64,000 bases of DNA from positions 62,001 to 126,000 of the forward strand of contig JBQJBP010000002.1 of assembly GCA_052078155.1 (NCBI GenBank). The letters are read 5' to 3'. Below the pieces are notes generated by a model that had not been told where the DNA came from, ran no database searches, and worked only from the letters and a program-made list of their open reading frames with translations. The DNA comes from CAXBMB01 sp052078155 (GTDB lineage: Bacteria; Pseudomonadota; Alphaproteobacteria; Kiloniellales; DSM-21159). Positions 54,532 through 62,866 of the stretch are shown one piece after another. The number at the start of each line of letters is the position of its first letter. Positions within the stretch are counted from its first letter, which is position 1. Made by a program: the position numbers and the translations under genes.

Positions 54532-55703
54532 GCTGCTGCTCCCCGAAGCAGGGTGGTAACCCCAATTACAATTTTATCAATATCGGCATCACTGAGGGTC
54601 AGGCTGATCCGGACAAAGCCTTCTCCCTGACTGCCAAAAGCACTGCCCGGCATGACCGAAACCTGCTGCTGGTCCAACAGGCTCCAGGCGAAGGTTTCAT
54701 CGCTCATGCCGGTGCCGCGAACATCCAGCATCAGGAACATACCGGCATCGGGCATCATGGCCCGGACGGAGGAAACCCCCGCCAGCCCGTCAATCAGGGC
54801 CCGCGCCCGCCGCTGGTAGCTTTCCCGCATCAGGGCACCTGTCGGGTTCGGCTGCTGCAGGGCCTCTACTGTTGCGTCTGCGATAAAGGGCTGGTTGCCG
54901 AAGAGGATGGCTTCTGACAAAGGCAGAACCCGGCGAATGAATTCCTCCGGCGCGACAATCCAGCCGCTGCGGAATCCCGGCGCGGCGTGGGATTTTGAGA
55001 TGGACGACAGGACAACCGTGCGCTCCGCCAGGTCCGGAAAATCCAGGGGAGAGGCAAAGTCGCCCTCAAACACCAGATCTTCATAGACCTCATCGCTGAA
55101 AATCCAGAGGTCATGAGCTTTGGCCACCTCCCCGATGGCTTTGATGTCCTCCGCGCTCAACACCGCCCCGGTTGGATTATGGGGAGTGGTAAGCAGGATC
55201 ACTCTGGATTTCGGGGTGACAGCAGCTTCCAGGGCGTCCGCCTGCAGGCGAAACCCTTTTTCCGCCTGCAATGGCACCGGCACAAACTGCCCGCCGGGGG
55301 CTGCGATGACCCCTTCATAGGTCACGTAGTATGGATCCCCCACCAGCACCTCATCACCAGGGCTGACCACCCCGCTTAAGGCCACATAAAGCGCAGTCTG
55401 GGTGCCGGGAACCGTCATGACATTCTGGGCGCTCAGCTCTGTCTTGCGACGGGCGTTGTAATGATCGGCAATGGCCGAAAGCAGGTGCTTTTCACCCTGG
55501 CCGGTGGAATATCCGGTCCTGCCGGCTTTCAAAGCAGCAATACAGCTTTCGGTCACCACAGGGCTGGCCTCGATTTCCGGCTGCCCGATAGACGCCATCA
55601 CCACCGGCAGACCCTGCGCTTTCATGCTCAAGGCCCTGTGGTGGATCGCCCATTTGTCGGGACCCAGTTTGTTCAGACGTGCCGTGATGTCGCTGTATTT
55701 CAC
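54528..55703 (-). CDS. Class I aminotransferase, AruH-like (arginine:pyruvate transaminase)
   Basis: This 391-residue PLP enzyme shows TGYSTGQGEKHLLSAI, PGTQTALYVALSGVVSPGDEVLVGDPYYVTYEG, the Asp/Tyr pair in FSDEVYEDL and the PLP-lysine region SSISKSHAAPGFRSGW. Sequence and start (KYSDITARL) resemble Pseudomonas AruH. The GTG at 55703 has GAGAGGAGGC upstream, better than any ATG. It is the first gene of the pair with the AruI-like decarboxylase and diverges from a TetR gene. Confidence 0.82.
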   Translation of the reverse strand: MKYSDITARLNKLGPDKWAIHHRALSMKAQGLPVVMASIGQPEIEASPVVTESCIAALKAGRTGYSTGQGEKHLLSAIADHYNARRKTELSAQNVMTVPGTQTALYVALSGVVSPGDEVLVGDPYYVTYEGVIAAPGGQFVPVPLQAEKGFRLQADALEAAVTPKSRVILLTTPHNPTGAVLSAEDIKAIGEVAKAHDLWIFSDEVYEDLVFEGDFASPLDFPDLAERTVVLSSISKSHAAPGFRSGWIVAPEEFIRRVLPLSEAILFGNQPFIADATVEALQQPNPTGALMRESYQRRARALIDGLAGVSSVRAMMPDAGMFLMLDVRGTGMSDETFAWSLLDQQQVSVMPGSAFGSQGEGFVRISLTLSDADIDKIVIGVTTLLRGAAA

Positions 55704-55993
55704 TTTGATGCCTCCTCTCACGAAAACCGCGAGGCCTGCTGACCAGAAAACAAACTCCATATGCACCAGTTATTTTACATTTGTAAAGCACGGTTTTGCC
55801 CTTCCCGGACAGACGTCGCGGGGCACCCGAAAGACCACTGCAGGAGGCAGGGAAAACAGTGAGCAGCAAAGCCCTTGATTTACAGAGGGTTACCCGCTGT
55901 AATTGGGAGGTACAGAGGTGGCCGTGGGGGTCGGTTTTGCACAGCGACATCAGGGGCGGAAAACCGAACCTCCCGCAGCAGACAAGGGCCTGC

Positions 55994-56632
55994 ATGACAA
56001 ACAAAGCCACCAAACGTCTCAGCCGCCAGGAAAGATATGATGCCCTGATCCAGGCGACCTTCGCCTGTGTGGCGCAAAAGGGACTGGAAGGCACCACCAT
56101 CCGGGACATTGCCGACTATGCAGGTGTCACCTTTGGCCTGATCCGGCACTACTTCGCCAACAAGGAAGAGCTGATCGAGACCACCTATTCGGTGGTAACG
56201 GCCCGGATGACCAGCCATGCCCAGGTGGCCGCCACCCAGGCCGGACCCAATCCCGCCGATCAGCTGGCGGCCTTTGTCGCGGCCAGCCTCAGTGAACCGC
56301 TGGTTACGCCACAGTACCTGGCCTTCTGGTCCAACTTCATCGGCAAAATTCTCTTTGATGACCGCATGAAGCAGCTGCACCGGGCTGGCTATTGGGAACA
56401 TCGGGAGATCCTTGAAAGGCTGGTCAGAGAAACGCTGGTACAGGCTGGCAAAGATCCCAGCCCCCAGGAGGTAAAGCTGTCGGTCGTTCAGGTCAATTCG
56501 GTCATCGACGGCCTGTGGGTGGAGGCCTGTCTGGATGTGGATGCCATTCAGGGCCAGTACCTGATCAAGGCAGGTATCGAGTCCATCAGCCGTTTGCTGG
56601 AGGTTTCCTTGAGCTCTCCCTCGAGTACGTAA
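55994..56632 (+). CDS. TetR/BetI-like transcriptional regulator
   Basis: This 212-residue regulator has an N-terminal helix-turn-helix (about 15-60; GTTIRDIADYAGVTFGLIRHYFANKEELI) and a C-terminal ligand domain of TetR_C_6/BetI style (FWSNFIGKILFDD...HREILERL). It lies divergent from the aru-like genes (about 290 bp) and directly upstream of the monooxygenase gene. It could control either. Start ATG at 55994 fits the usual N terminus. Confidence 0.88.
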   Translation: MTNKATKRLSRQERYDALIQATFACVAQKGLEGTTIRDIADYAGVTFGLIRHYFANKEELIETTYSVVTARMTSHAQVAATQAGPNPADQLAAFVAASLSEPLVTPQYLAFWSNFIGKILFDDRMKQLHRAGYWEHREILERLVRETLVQAGKDPSPQEVKLSVVQVNSVIDGLWVEACLDVDAIQGQYLIKAGIESISRLLEVSLSSPSST

Positions 56633-56675
56633 ATTCGATTTTTCCGAATTAAATTAGCAGATAAATTCGTTATCT
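56632..56675. promoter_or_regulatory. Two AT-rich palindromes after the TetR gene
   Basis: AATTCGatttttcCGAATT (56632-56650) and AGATAAattcgTTATCT (56659-56675) lie in the 99-bp gap between the TetR gene and the monooxygenase. They could be operators for the regulator, or the first could be a weak terminator hairpin. Confidence 0.5.
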
Positions 56676-56731
56676 AAATCACCCCTCATCTGGCAGAGTT
56701 TCCCGAAACACTGTTCTGTCTCTACGAGGTC

Positions 56732-57784
56732 ATGATGGAATTCTGCATTCAGCTGAGCCCCTACTTTCCCGACAAATCCTATGGCGGTCATCGCGTCTTT
56801 GCCGACATGCTGGAGCAGGCCGTTCTTGCCGAAAAGCTGGCTTATGACTCCGTTTCGATCACCGAGCATCACCTGCTGAACATCCTGATGATGCCGGCCC
56901 CCCTGCAGTTTGCCACCCAGATTGCGCAACATACAGACCGCATCAAGCTGATCACCTCCATCGCGGTTCTGCCGCTGCATGACATGCGGATCTATGCCGG
57001 TGAAGTGGTCTGCGCCGACATCTTCACCAAAGGCCGTCTGATGCTGGGGGTGGGCCGGGGGGCCTTTCCCTATGAGATGGAACGCTGCGGCGTGCCCATG
57101 GCCGAAACGCAGAAGAAGTTCAACGAGTCCCTGGATCTTCTGCAACGGCTGTTGAGCGAAGAGGAAGTCAGTGCCGATGGTGACTATTACTCTTTCGACC
57201 CCGTGACCATAATGCCCCGGCCCCTGACACCCGGAGGCCCGCAGATGATGATGGCCGTTCTCAATCCGGAAGGCATCTACCACTGCACCAAAAGAGGATT
57301 CCACATCCAGACCACCCCGCTGGCGGGCCAGCATCAGTTGCTGCTGGATCAGGTGGCGGGCTTCAACCGGGCCAAGCAGGAGATGGGACCCCAGGGAGAT
57401 GCGCTGTCCCTCTCCCTGTCACGGGTCGGGTTTGTTTGCAACTCCGAGGCTGAGAAATCCAGCGTCCTGGCGCAGGCGGAGCAGTACTACGCCCGCTTCG
57501 ACAACGTCTTTACCGGACCCGGCATCGTCAAAAACGGGCTGATAGAAGAACTGCCGCGCACGCAAAGTCTGGCAGAGCTGGAAGAAAGCCTGATCATCGG
57601 GTCGCCTCAGGAGATCGTCGACAAACTGGGAGTCTATGCCGACCTGGGCATTGACCGCTTCATTTTCAGCTGCAATTTCGGCGTCTCTCAGAGCCGCATT
57701 CTGGAGAACATTCAGCAGTTTGCCGAAGAAGTCGCCCCGCACTTTTCCGAACAGATGAAAAGCAACCTGAAAGCTGCAGAATGA
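56732..57784 (+). CDS. Luciferase-like flavin monooxygenase (LLM class)
   Basis: This 350-residue protein is a bacterial luciferase-family barrel: AEKLAYDSVSITEHHLLN, LITSIAVLPLHDMRIYAGEV, GRLMLGVGRGAFPYEMERCGV, and LIIGSPQEIVDKLGVYADLGIDRFI. These enzymes use reduced FMN and oxygen. It ends in a 4-bp ATGA overlap with a flavin reductase, giving a two-component monooxygenase. The substrate is unknown. ATG at 56735 is also possible. Confidence 0.88.
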   Translation: MMEFCIQLSPYFPDKSYGGHRVFADMLEQAVLAEKLAYDSVSITEHHLLNILMMPAPLQFATQIAQHTDRIKLITSIAVLPLHDMRIYAGEVVCADIFTKGRLMLGVGRGAFPYEMERCGVPMAETQKKFNESLDLLQRLLSEEEVSADGDYYSFDPVTIMPRPLTPGGPQMMMAVLNPEGIYHCTKRGFHIQTTPLAGQHQLLLDQVAGFNRAKQEMGPQGDALSLSLSRVGFVCNSEAEKSSVLAQAEQYYARFDNVFTGPGIVKNGLIEELPRTQSLAELEESLIIGSPQEIVDKLGVYADLGIDRFIFSCNFGVSQSRILENIQQFAEEVAPHFSEQMKSNLKAAE

Positions 57785-58302
57785 GGGTCATGACCACGAT
57801 GAAACCGCCCATGGATCGGGACCAGTTCATCGGCGCCATGCGACAGGTGGCTTCCAGCGTGACCGTGGTGACAACCAACGGCCCGGCCGGACGCCACGGG
57901 GCCACGGTCAGCGCCTTCAACTCCCTGACCGCCGATCCGCCATCAGTGCTGATCTGCCTAAGGGCTGAAAGCCGCATTGCCCATGCCGTCGCCAAGAATG
58001 GCCGCTATTGCGTCAATGTTTTGCCGGAAGACAAAACGGAGATGGCCGGGCGCTTTGCCGGGGCCCAGGACGACCAGTTGAGCGACCGTTTCGACGGGGT
58101 GGCTTTAGCGGAAAACAGTCAGCAAGACCCTTTGGCCTGCCCCGCTCTGGACAGTGCCACGGCCTTTCACTGTGACGTGGACAAGATCATCCCCCACGGC
58201 AGTCACCTGATTCTGATCGGCCATGTGACCGGCATTTCAGAGGGCGCAACCCCGCCGCTGGCCTATCTGGATGGCCGGTTCCATCGGGTCCTGCCCCATT
58301 AG
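57781..58302 (+). CDS. Flavin reductase of the two-component monooxygenase
   Basis: This 173-residue protein belongs to the HpaC/NTAB-like flavin reductase family: MRQVASSVTVVTTNG, GATVSAFNSLTADPPSVLICL, RYCVNVLPED, AFHCDVDKIIPHGSHLILIGHV and the C-terminal YLDGRFHRV. It supplies reduced FMN to the upstream oxygenase, with which it overlaps by 4 bp. Later ATGs at 57790 and 57799 are possible starts. Confidence 0.9.
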   Translation: MRVMTTMKPPMDRDQFIGAMRQVASSVTVVTTNGPAGRHGATVSAFNSLTADPPSVLICLRAESRIAHAVAKNGRYCVNVLPEDKTEMAGRFAGAQDDQLSDRFDGVALAENSQQDPLACPALDSATAFHCDVDKIIPHGSHLILIGHVTGISEGATPPLAYLDGRFHRVLPH

Positions 58303-58312
58303 CACAATCTTG

Positions 58313-58433
58313 GATTTGGTGGGCTCACGACGGGGTGGTCCTCTAGGCGAGGAACTCTTTTCAGAGTGTTGGAGGATGAGTGACGGGTTAGGTCCAAGCG
58401 CGCAGCGCGTCCAACCACACTGCTCATGCTCTA
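58313..58433 (-). repeat. Diverged element in reverse orientation (copy J)
   Basis: On the minus strand it starts TAGAGCATGAG and keeps the first hairpin (GGACGCGCTGCGCGCTTGGACC) and part of the second. It lies just after the flavin reductase gene. Confidence 0.75.
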
Positions 58434-58478
58434 ACGCTCTCTCAATTCCCTATTCATCAAACAAAAGAGGACAGCAGC

Positions 58479-58673
58479 ATGCCCATCATTCGGGTTGAAA
58501 TGTTCAAGGGGCGCACGCGTGAGCAAAAGCGTGCCCTGGTTAAAGAGGTCACAGAGGCTTTCGTGCGAACCTGCGGCGGGACCGCCAAAGGCCTGACAGT
58601 GGTGATCACAGAGGTGGATAAGGAAGATTGGGGCGCCAGCGGCGAGCTCTGCTGCGACCTCTTTCCTGACTAG
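58479..58673 (+). CDS. 4-oxalocrotonate tautomerase family protein
   Basis: This 64-residue protein starts MPIIRVEMFKGRTREQKRAL, with the Pro that becomes the catalytic N terminus and the conserved Arg near residue 12. LTVVITEVDKEDWG and a Cys-Cys pair (ELCCDLF) follow. It probably isomerises a keto-enol acid. It follows the monooxygenase pair after repeat copy J and could act in the same catabolic route. Its stop codon is the TAG at the start of copy K. Confidence 0.85.
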   Translation: MPIIRVEMFKGRTREQKRALVKEVTEAFVRTCGGTAKGLTVVITEVDKEDWGASGELCCDLFPD

Positions 58674-58757
58674 AGCATGATCGGTCTAAGTGGAATCACG
58701 ACGTGATAACACTTCAGGCCTGAAGGTGCCTCTTAACTTTTTATTCGAGAGGTGCCT
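58671..58757 (+). repeat. Rearranged half-element (copy K)
   Basis: The left 16 bp are the forward terminus TAGAGCATGATCGGTC, but the following TAAGTGGAATCACGACGTGATAACACTT is the reverse-strand sequence of the third hairpin. The copy is therefore a fold-back of two ends with the middle lost. It starts at the tautomerase stop codon and ends near the zapE stop. Confidence 0.7.
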
Positions 58758-58761
58758 TTGC

Positions 58762-59874
58762 TCAGGTCAGGTGGGGCAGGGCGATATAGGTCTTGCTTTG
58801 CATCTCATTGAGACGGCTGGCGGTCCGGGTAAACTCGAAAGCACCATCCCCATCGGGATAGAGAGAATCCGGGGCCGCCGCTGCCGCCACAATCAGGTTG
58901 CAGCGGTGCTCATACAAAGCATCGATCAGATGCATGAACCGCCGGGCTTCGTTGCGTTTTTCCGGCCCCAGCAATGGCACATCGGCAAGCACTACGGAAT
59001 GATATCGCCGTGCAATGGCCAGAAAGTCCAGGGCCGCCAGAGGCTGGGCACAGAGCTCCTCAAAAGAAAACCGCGCCACCCCTTTGGCCGCCTGAAGGAC
59101 AGGAATCTGCCGGCCCTTCACCTCCACACTGTCACGGCTGATCTCAGCCCCCTCGGTCAGGGCCGCGAAGGTATCATCCAGCGCTTGAGAGGACGCGGCA
59201 CCCAGAGGCACATGGTACACATCCATAGTCTCCAGCCGGGCCAGGCGATAATCCCTGCCAACCGCCAGATCCAGCACATCCAGACGCTGTTTCAGCAAGG
59301 CGATGAAGGGCAGGAAGGACTCCCGCTGCAGTCCCCCCTCATAAAGACGGTCGGGTTCAAAGTTGGAGGTGGCCACCACCACCACGCCGCGCGCAAAGAG
59401 ACTTTCAAAAAGACGCGCCAGGATCATGGCGTCTGCGATGTTGATCACCACAAATTCATCAAAGCAAAGTAGCCAAACATCCTCGGCAATCTCTGCTGCC
59501 AGATCAGGCAGAGGGTCGGCTTTGGCCCCTTTGGTCTTTTGCCGCCAGAGATGCAGGCGGTCCTGCACCTCCGCCATAAAGGCATGGAAATGAACGCGCC
59601 GTTTCTTTGCGGTGGGGGCGCTGTCAAAAAAGAGATCCATCAGCATGGACTTGCCACGGCCTACCGAGCCGTAAAGGTACAGCCCCTGAGGTGGCTCAAC
59701 CTTGCGCCGTCCCAGACCCAGACGGGCCTTCCAGCCATCATTGCGGCCCGGTTCATAGTCTTTCAGGGCGTTATGAAGGGACTGCAGTTTTTCGGCTGCC
59801 AGGCTTTGTTCCGGGTCCGGTTTAATGTCGCCCGCCCGCAACAGGCTTCGGTAAGCGCTTAGGGGTCCGTCCAT
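58762..59874 (-). CDS. zapE: AFG1-family ATPase ZapE
   Basis: This 370-residue P-loop ATPase has Walker A LYGSVGRGKSMLMDLFFD and Walker B LLCFDEFVV, and the family blocks AYRSLLRAGDIKPDPEQ and VVVVATSNFEPDRLYEGGLQRE. In E. coli the ATPase acts at the division site under stress; the eukaryotic homologue is mitochondrial. Length is typical. It lies about 360 bp from the next minus-strand gene. Confidence 0.93.
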   Translation of the reverse strand: MDGPLSAYRSLLRAGDIKPDPEQSLAAEKLQSLHNALKDYEPGRNDGWKARLGLGRRKVEPPQGLYLYGSVGRGKSMLMDLFFDSAPTAKKRRVHFHAFMAEVQDRLHLWRQKTKGAKADPLPDLAAEIAEDVWLLCFDEFVVINIADAMILARLFESLFARGVVVVATSNFEPDRLYEGGLQRESFLPFIALLKQRLDVLDLAVGRDYRLARLETMDVYHVPLGAASSQALDDTFAALTEGAEISRDSVEVKGRQIPVLQAAKGVARFSFEELCAQPLAALDFLAIARRYHSVVLADVPLLGPEKRNEARRFMHLIDALYEHRCNLIVAAAAAPDSLYPDGDGAFEFTRTASRLNEMQSKTYIALPHLT

Positions 59875-60234
59875 GCCAAAAGAGGTCTTTCAACTGAAAA
59901 CTAAAAACAGGCCGGTTTCATCGGCCCGGCCGCCGCGATGACGTGCCCGCGTGCCACAGCAACCGCGTCACCCTGCCTGCTGTCTGCTTTAGCAAACCCG
60001 TCGGGGTGCGCCAAGGTGTGGCAGGTGCGATCCGGATCATAGCCGGTCTGGCTGGTTGCGCCCGGCCCTTGTAACAAGACCGCGCGCCTCCCTCTAGCCT
60101 ATTGATAAAGATAATCTTTCGCTTCAAGAGCCTTCACAGAGTGACGGCAGGTTAAGCGCTGTGCCCCCAGGGCAAAGCACCTGAAACCGACTGTTTGCCT
60201 TGGGAGGTCGTGGCAAAGAAAAGCGTGAAAGCCT
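59875..60234. other. Gap between the SufR-like gene and zapE
   Basis: These 360 bp hold several GC-rich hairpins, such as GGCCGGGCCG, but no gene with a credible start, RNA or repeat copy was recognised. It contains the zapE promoter. Confidence 0.45.
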
Positions 60235-60912
60235 TTACTTCTGCACCACGCGATAGGCACAGCGCCGGGCACCGGCCTGGATGTGATCCAGGCGGTCGAC
60301 AGCCACATCGCTGCCCAGCACCTCCTGAAACGTCTCCAGTTCTATGGCACAAAGGCCACTGCAGGCCGCTGCTGCCGAACAGATCGGGCAATGGTTCTCA
60401 ACAAAAAGATAAGAGCCGTCGGGGTCCTGACTGAAAAGCGCCATGTAGCCTTCTTCAGAGCGCAGATGTACCAGCTGTTCCAGGCGCTCGTGCAAACTGT
60501 CCAGGCTCTGAATGTCTGCGTAACGGCGCTGTAGCTGTTTTTTGCGGGTGGCGAGCAGCTTATCGATTCCCTGCTCGCCAAAAGCTTCCCGCATGGCATC
60601 CAACAAACCGACCGACAGTTCGGCGTGGCCGTCAGGGAAAAAGCGGTCAGCCGCCTCAGTCAGCCGCCAGTGCTTGGCCGGGCGGCCCCGTCCTTTCTGC
60701 CCGCCGGCGTCCGCGATCGGCTCGTTCACCACCAGACCTTCACTCTCCATTTCATAGAGGTGCTGGCGGACGGCCATCGCGGTGACCCCCAGCTGCGCAG
60801 CCAAATCCTTGGCCTGCTGGGGACCGGCCTGTTTCAGAAGGTCCAGAACGGCCCGACGGCCACGATAAGCCTGAACGGCAGTGTCATTCACGGGAAGCGC
60901 CGATGGCGTCAT
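60235..60912 (-). CDS. SufR-like Fe-S cluster-binding transcriptional regulator
   Basis: This 225-residue protein has an ArsR/DeoR-style helix-turn-helix (about 22-80; LAAQLGVTAMAVRQHLYEMESEGLV) and a C-terminal region with cysteines at 175, 178, 184, 188 and 218 in the HCPIC-x5-CSGLC...RRCAYR arrangement of SufR-type Fe-S regulators. Those proteins repress or activate iron-sulfur genes according to cluster state. It diverges from the Rieske-helical gene across 235 bp, which is a likely target. Confidence 0.8.
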   Translation of the reverse strand: MTPSALPVNDTAVQAYRGRRAVLDLLKQAGPQQAKDLAAQLGVTAMAVRQHLYEMESEGLVVNEPIADAGGQKGRGRPAKHWRLTEAADRFFPDGHAELSVGLLDAMREAFGEQGIDKLLATRKKQLQRRYADIQSLDSLHERLEQLVHLRSEEGYMALFSQDPDGSYLFVENHCPICSAAAACSGLCAIELETFQEVLGSDVAVDRLDHIQAGARRCAYRVVQK

Positions 60913-61147
60913 TAATCAGCCTTGAAAAGCATAGAGGTTCTGAGAAACGACAACCACCTTTCCTCCTTTTGGCGTTCAGGCCGGTTCGGGCGTAAACTGG
61001 CAAAAATCGGCGCGATAAGACGTTCCTGGAGAATTATATAAGTTTTTTCTTGAAAAAATCAAAGCCCGGAGACAAATTCAAATTACGAAAGAAAAATCTT
61101 TCTTAAATAAATCCCCGCGCAAAACGCCGCGCCAGCAGGAGAGAGAC
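60913..61147. promoter_or_regulatory. AT-rich divergent control region with two palindromes
   Basis: Perfect inverted repeats TTTTTTCttGAAAAAA (61043-61058) and GAAAGAaaaaTCTTTC (61087-61102) lie between the SufR-like gene and the Rieske gene, close to a TATATA at 61035-61040. They are candidate operators for the regulator. The whole segment is much more AT-rich than its surroundings. Confidence 0.55.
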
Positions 61148-62779
61148 ATGTCTAATTGGGTAGAAGCCGCCACCATAGAAAGCCTGCCTCCCGGAAGTCG
61201 CAGGATTTTCAAGGCAGATGGCAAGCAGATCGCTCTCTTCAACACGGACCAGGGTCTCTTTGCCTGTAACAACCGCTGTCCCCACGAAGGCTATCCCCTG
61301 CTGGAAGGCAGCCTGGAGTCGGATTCCAACGGTGCTGCAAACGGCTCAGGCTGCAAACTGACCTGCAACTGGCACGCCTGGACTTTCGACCTGACCAGCG
61401 GAGAGAACGCTGCCGGCGGCGACCGTCTGCGCCTCTATCCTGTTCAGCAGGAAGGCGAGCGCATTCTGGTGGACATCAGCGATCCCCCGGAAAAAGAACG
61501 GCAAGCCGAAGCTCTCTCCAACCTGAAAGACTGCTTTCAACAAAATGACCGCGGCCGCATGGCCCGGGAACTGGCCCGCCTGCAGGCCGCAGGCGGCGAT
61601 CCTCTAGAAGGTGTGCGGCAGGCCATCACCTGGACCTACGATCACTTTCCTTACGGCATGACCCACGCCTATGCCGCCGCGGCAGACTGGCTGGCTCTGC
61701 GCCGAAGCCAGGCCAGTACCCCGGCTGAAAAACTGGTGCCTCTGATGGAGGCCATCAACCACATGAACTATGACAGCCTGCGCGAAGAGGCCTATCCCTT
61801 TGCCGTCACCCAGGGCAAAGCAGAGGGCCCGGAAGCGCTGGCTCAGGCAATTGAAGACAAAGACGAAGGGCTGGCCTGCGCCATCATTCGAGCCGCACTG
61901 GCCGGATCTAACGATCGCCTGGAAACCGGGCTGGCCCTGCTGAACGGGCCTTTGGCCCAGGCCGCCCTGAACCACTACGGCGATTTCGGCCATTCAGCCA
62001 TCTATCAGTTAAAGACCCGACAGCTGCTGGAGGCTCTGGGCGAAGAAATGGCAGAGCCTCTGCTTTTCTGCCTGACCCGGGCCCTGATTGATGCCTGGCG
62101 CGAAGACCTGATCCCGGAGTTCAAAGCCTATCATCCGGCCCTGAAAGCCTGGCGGGACCCAAAAACTGCGCCGGGCAACGCGCCGGTGAGTGCTGAGGAT
62201 TTTCAGGAGCTGAACGTGGCCCAGGCCGTGGCACGCTGTCTGGAGTCCAAAGACAAGCCAGCAGACCTCTATACAGCTCTGTTGGGTGCGGCGGGCTGGA
62301 ACATGCTGCACTTCGATCTCAGCGTCGACCAGAAGACGGATAACCCGGTCTCCCACAACAAATCATGGCTCAGCTTCACTCACGCCATCACCTTCTCCAA
62401 CGCCGCCCGGAACATTGCTGAGCGTCAGCCGGACCTCTGGCCGGAGGTGCTGCTTCAGATGGCGTGCTTTGTCGGCCGCAACAGCAGTTTTCTTGATCTG
62501 GAAGTCAGCCAGGAGGACTGGCAGGTGTCCCAGCCCGAGCAGTTCCTCAGCCGGGCAAAGGGCTCCCTCTTTGATCATCAGCAGCCTGAACACATTGTTG
62601 CGGCCCATGTCATCAAGGTGATCTTTGCGGTGGCGGAGGAAGTGGAACGGGCCCCCGATCAGGCGAGCAGCGCTTTCCTGCTGGCAGCCAGCAACCGCTT
62701 TTTGAACTCGCCTGTAAAACGACCCCATGTCCTGCGGGCGGCTGAACAGGCCCTGGCCTTCGTCGCGCGCGAAGGATGA
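61148..62779 (+). CDS. Rieske [2Fe-2S] domain fused to a large helical domain
   Basis: This 543-residue protein opens with a Rieske domain: Cys44-x-His46 (CPHEG) and Cys73-x2-His76 (CNWHAW), the spacing of a [2Fe-2S] ferredoxin-type centre. The remaining 420 residues are helical and hold conserved-looking His clusters: DHFPYGMTHAYAAAADW, INHMNYDSL, LNHYGDFGHSAIYQL, LHFDLSVDQKT and SHNKSWLSFTHAITF. The family of this second domain was not recognised. An iron-dependent oxygenase or oxidoreductase is a reasonable guess. AGGAGAGAG precedes the ATG. It is divergent from the SufR-like gene. Confidence 0.75.
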   Translation: MSNWVEAATIESLPPGSRRIFKADGKQIALFNTDQGLFACNNRCPHEGYPLLEGSLESDSNGAANGSGCKLTCNWHAWTFDLTSGENAAGGDRLRLYPVQQEGERILVDISDPPEKERQAEALSNLKDCFQQNDRGRMARELARLQAAGGDPLEGVRQAITWTYDHFPYGMTHAYAAAADWLALRRSQASTPAEKLVPLMEAINHMNYDSLREEAYPFAVTQGKAEGPEALAQAIEDKDEGLACAIIRAALAGSNDRLETGLALLNGPLAQAALNHYGDFGHSAIYQLKTRQLLEALGEEMAEPLLFCLTRALIDAWREDLIPEFKAYHPALKAWRDPKTAPGNAPVSAEDFQELNVAQAVARCLESKDKPADLYTALLGAAGWNMLHFDLSVDQKTDNPVSHNKSWLSFTHAITFSNAARNIAERQPDLWPEVLLQMACFVGRNSSFLDLEVSQEDWQVSQPEQFLSRAKGSLFDHQQPEHIVAAHVIKVIFAVAEEVERAPDQASSAFLLAASNRFLNSPVKRPHVLRAAEQALAFVAREG

Positions 62780-62866
62780 GGAACGGGACCTGCGCCCGCG
62801 GGGATCGTTAGATGCCAACCTCAGGAAATCTTTGCACTTCTTTGGAAAAGTCGCCATGCTTCCCCC

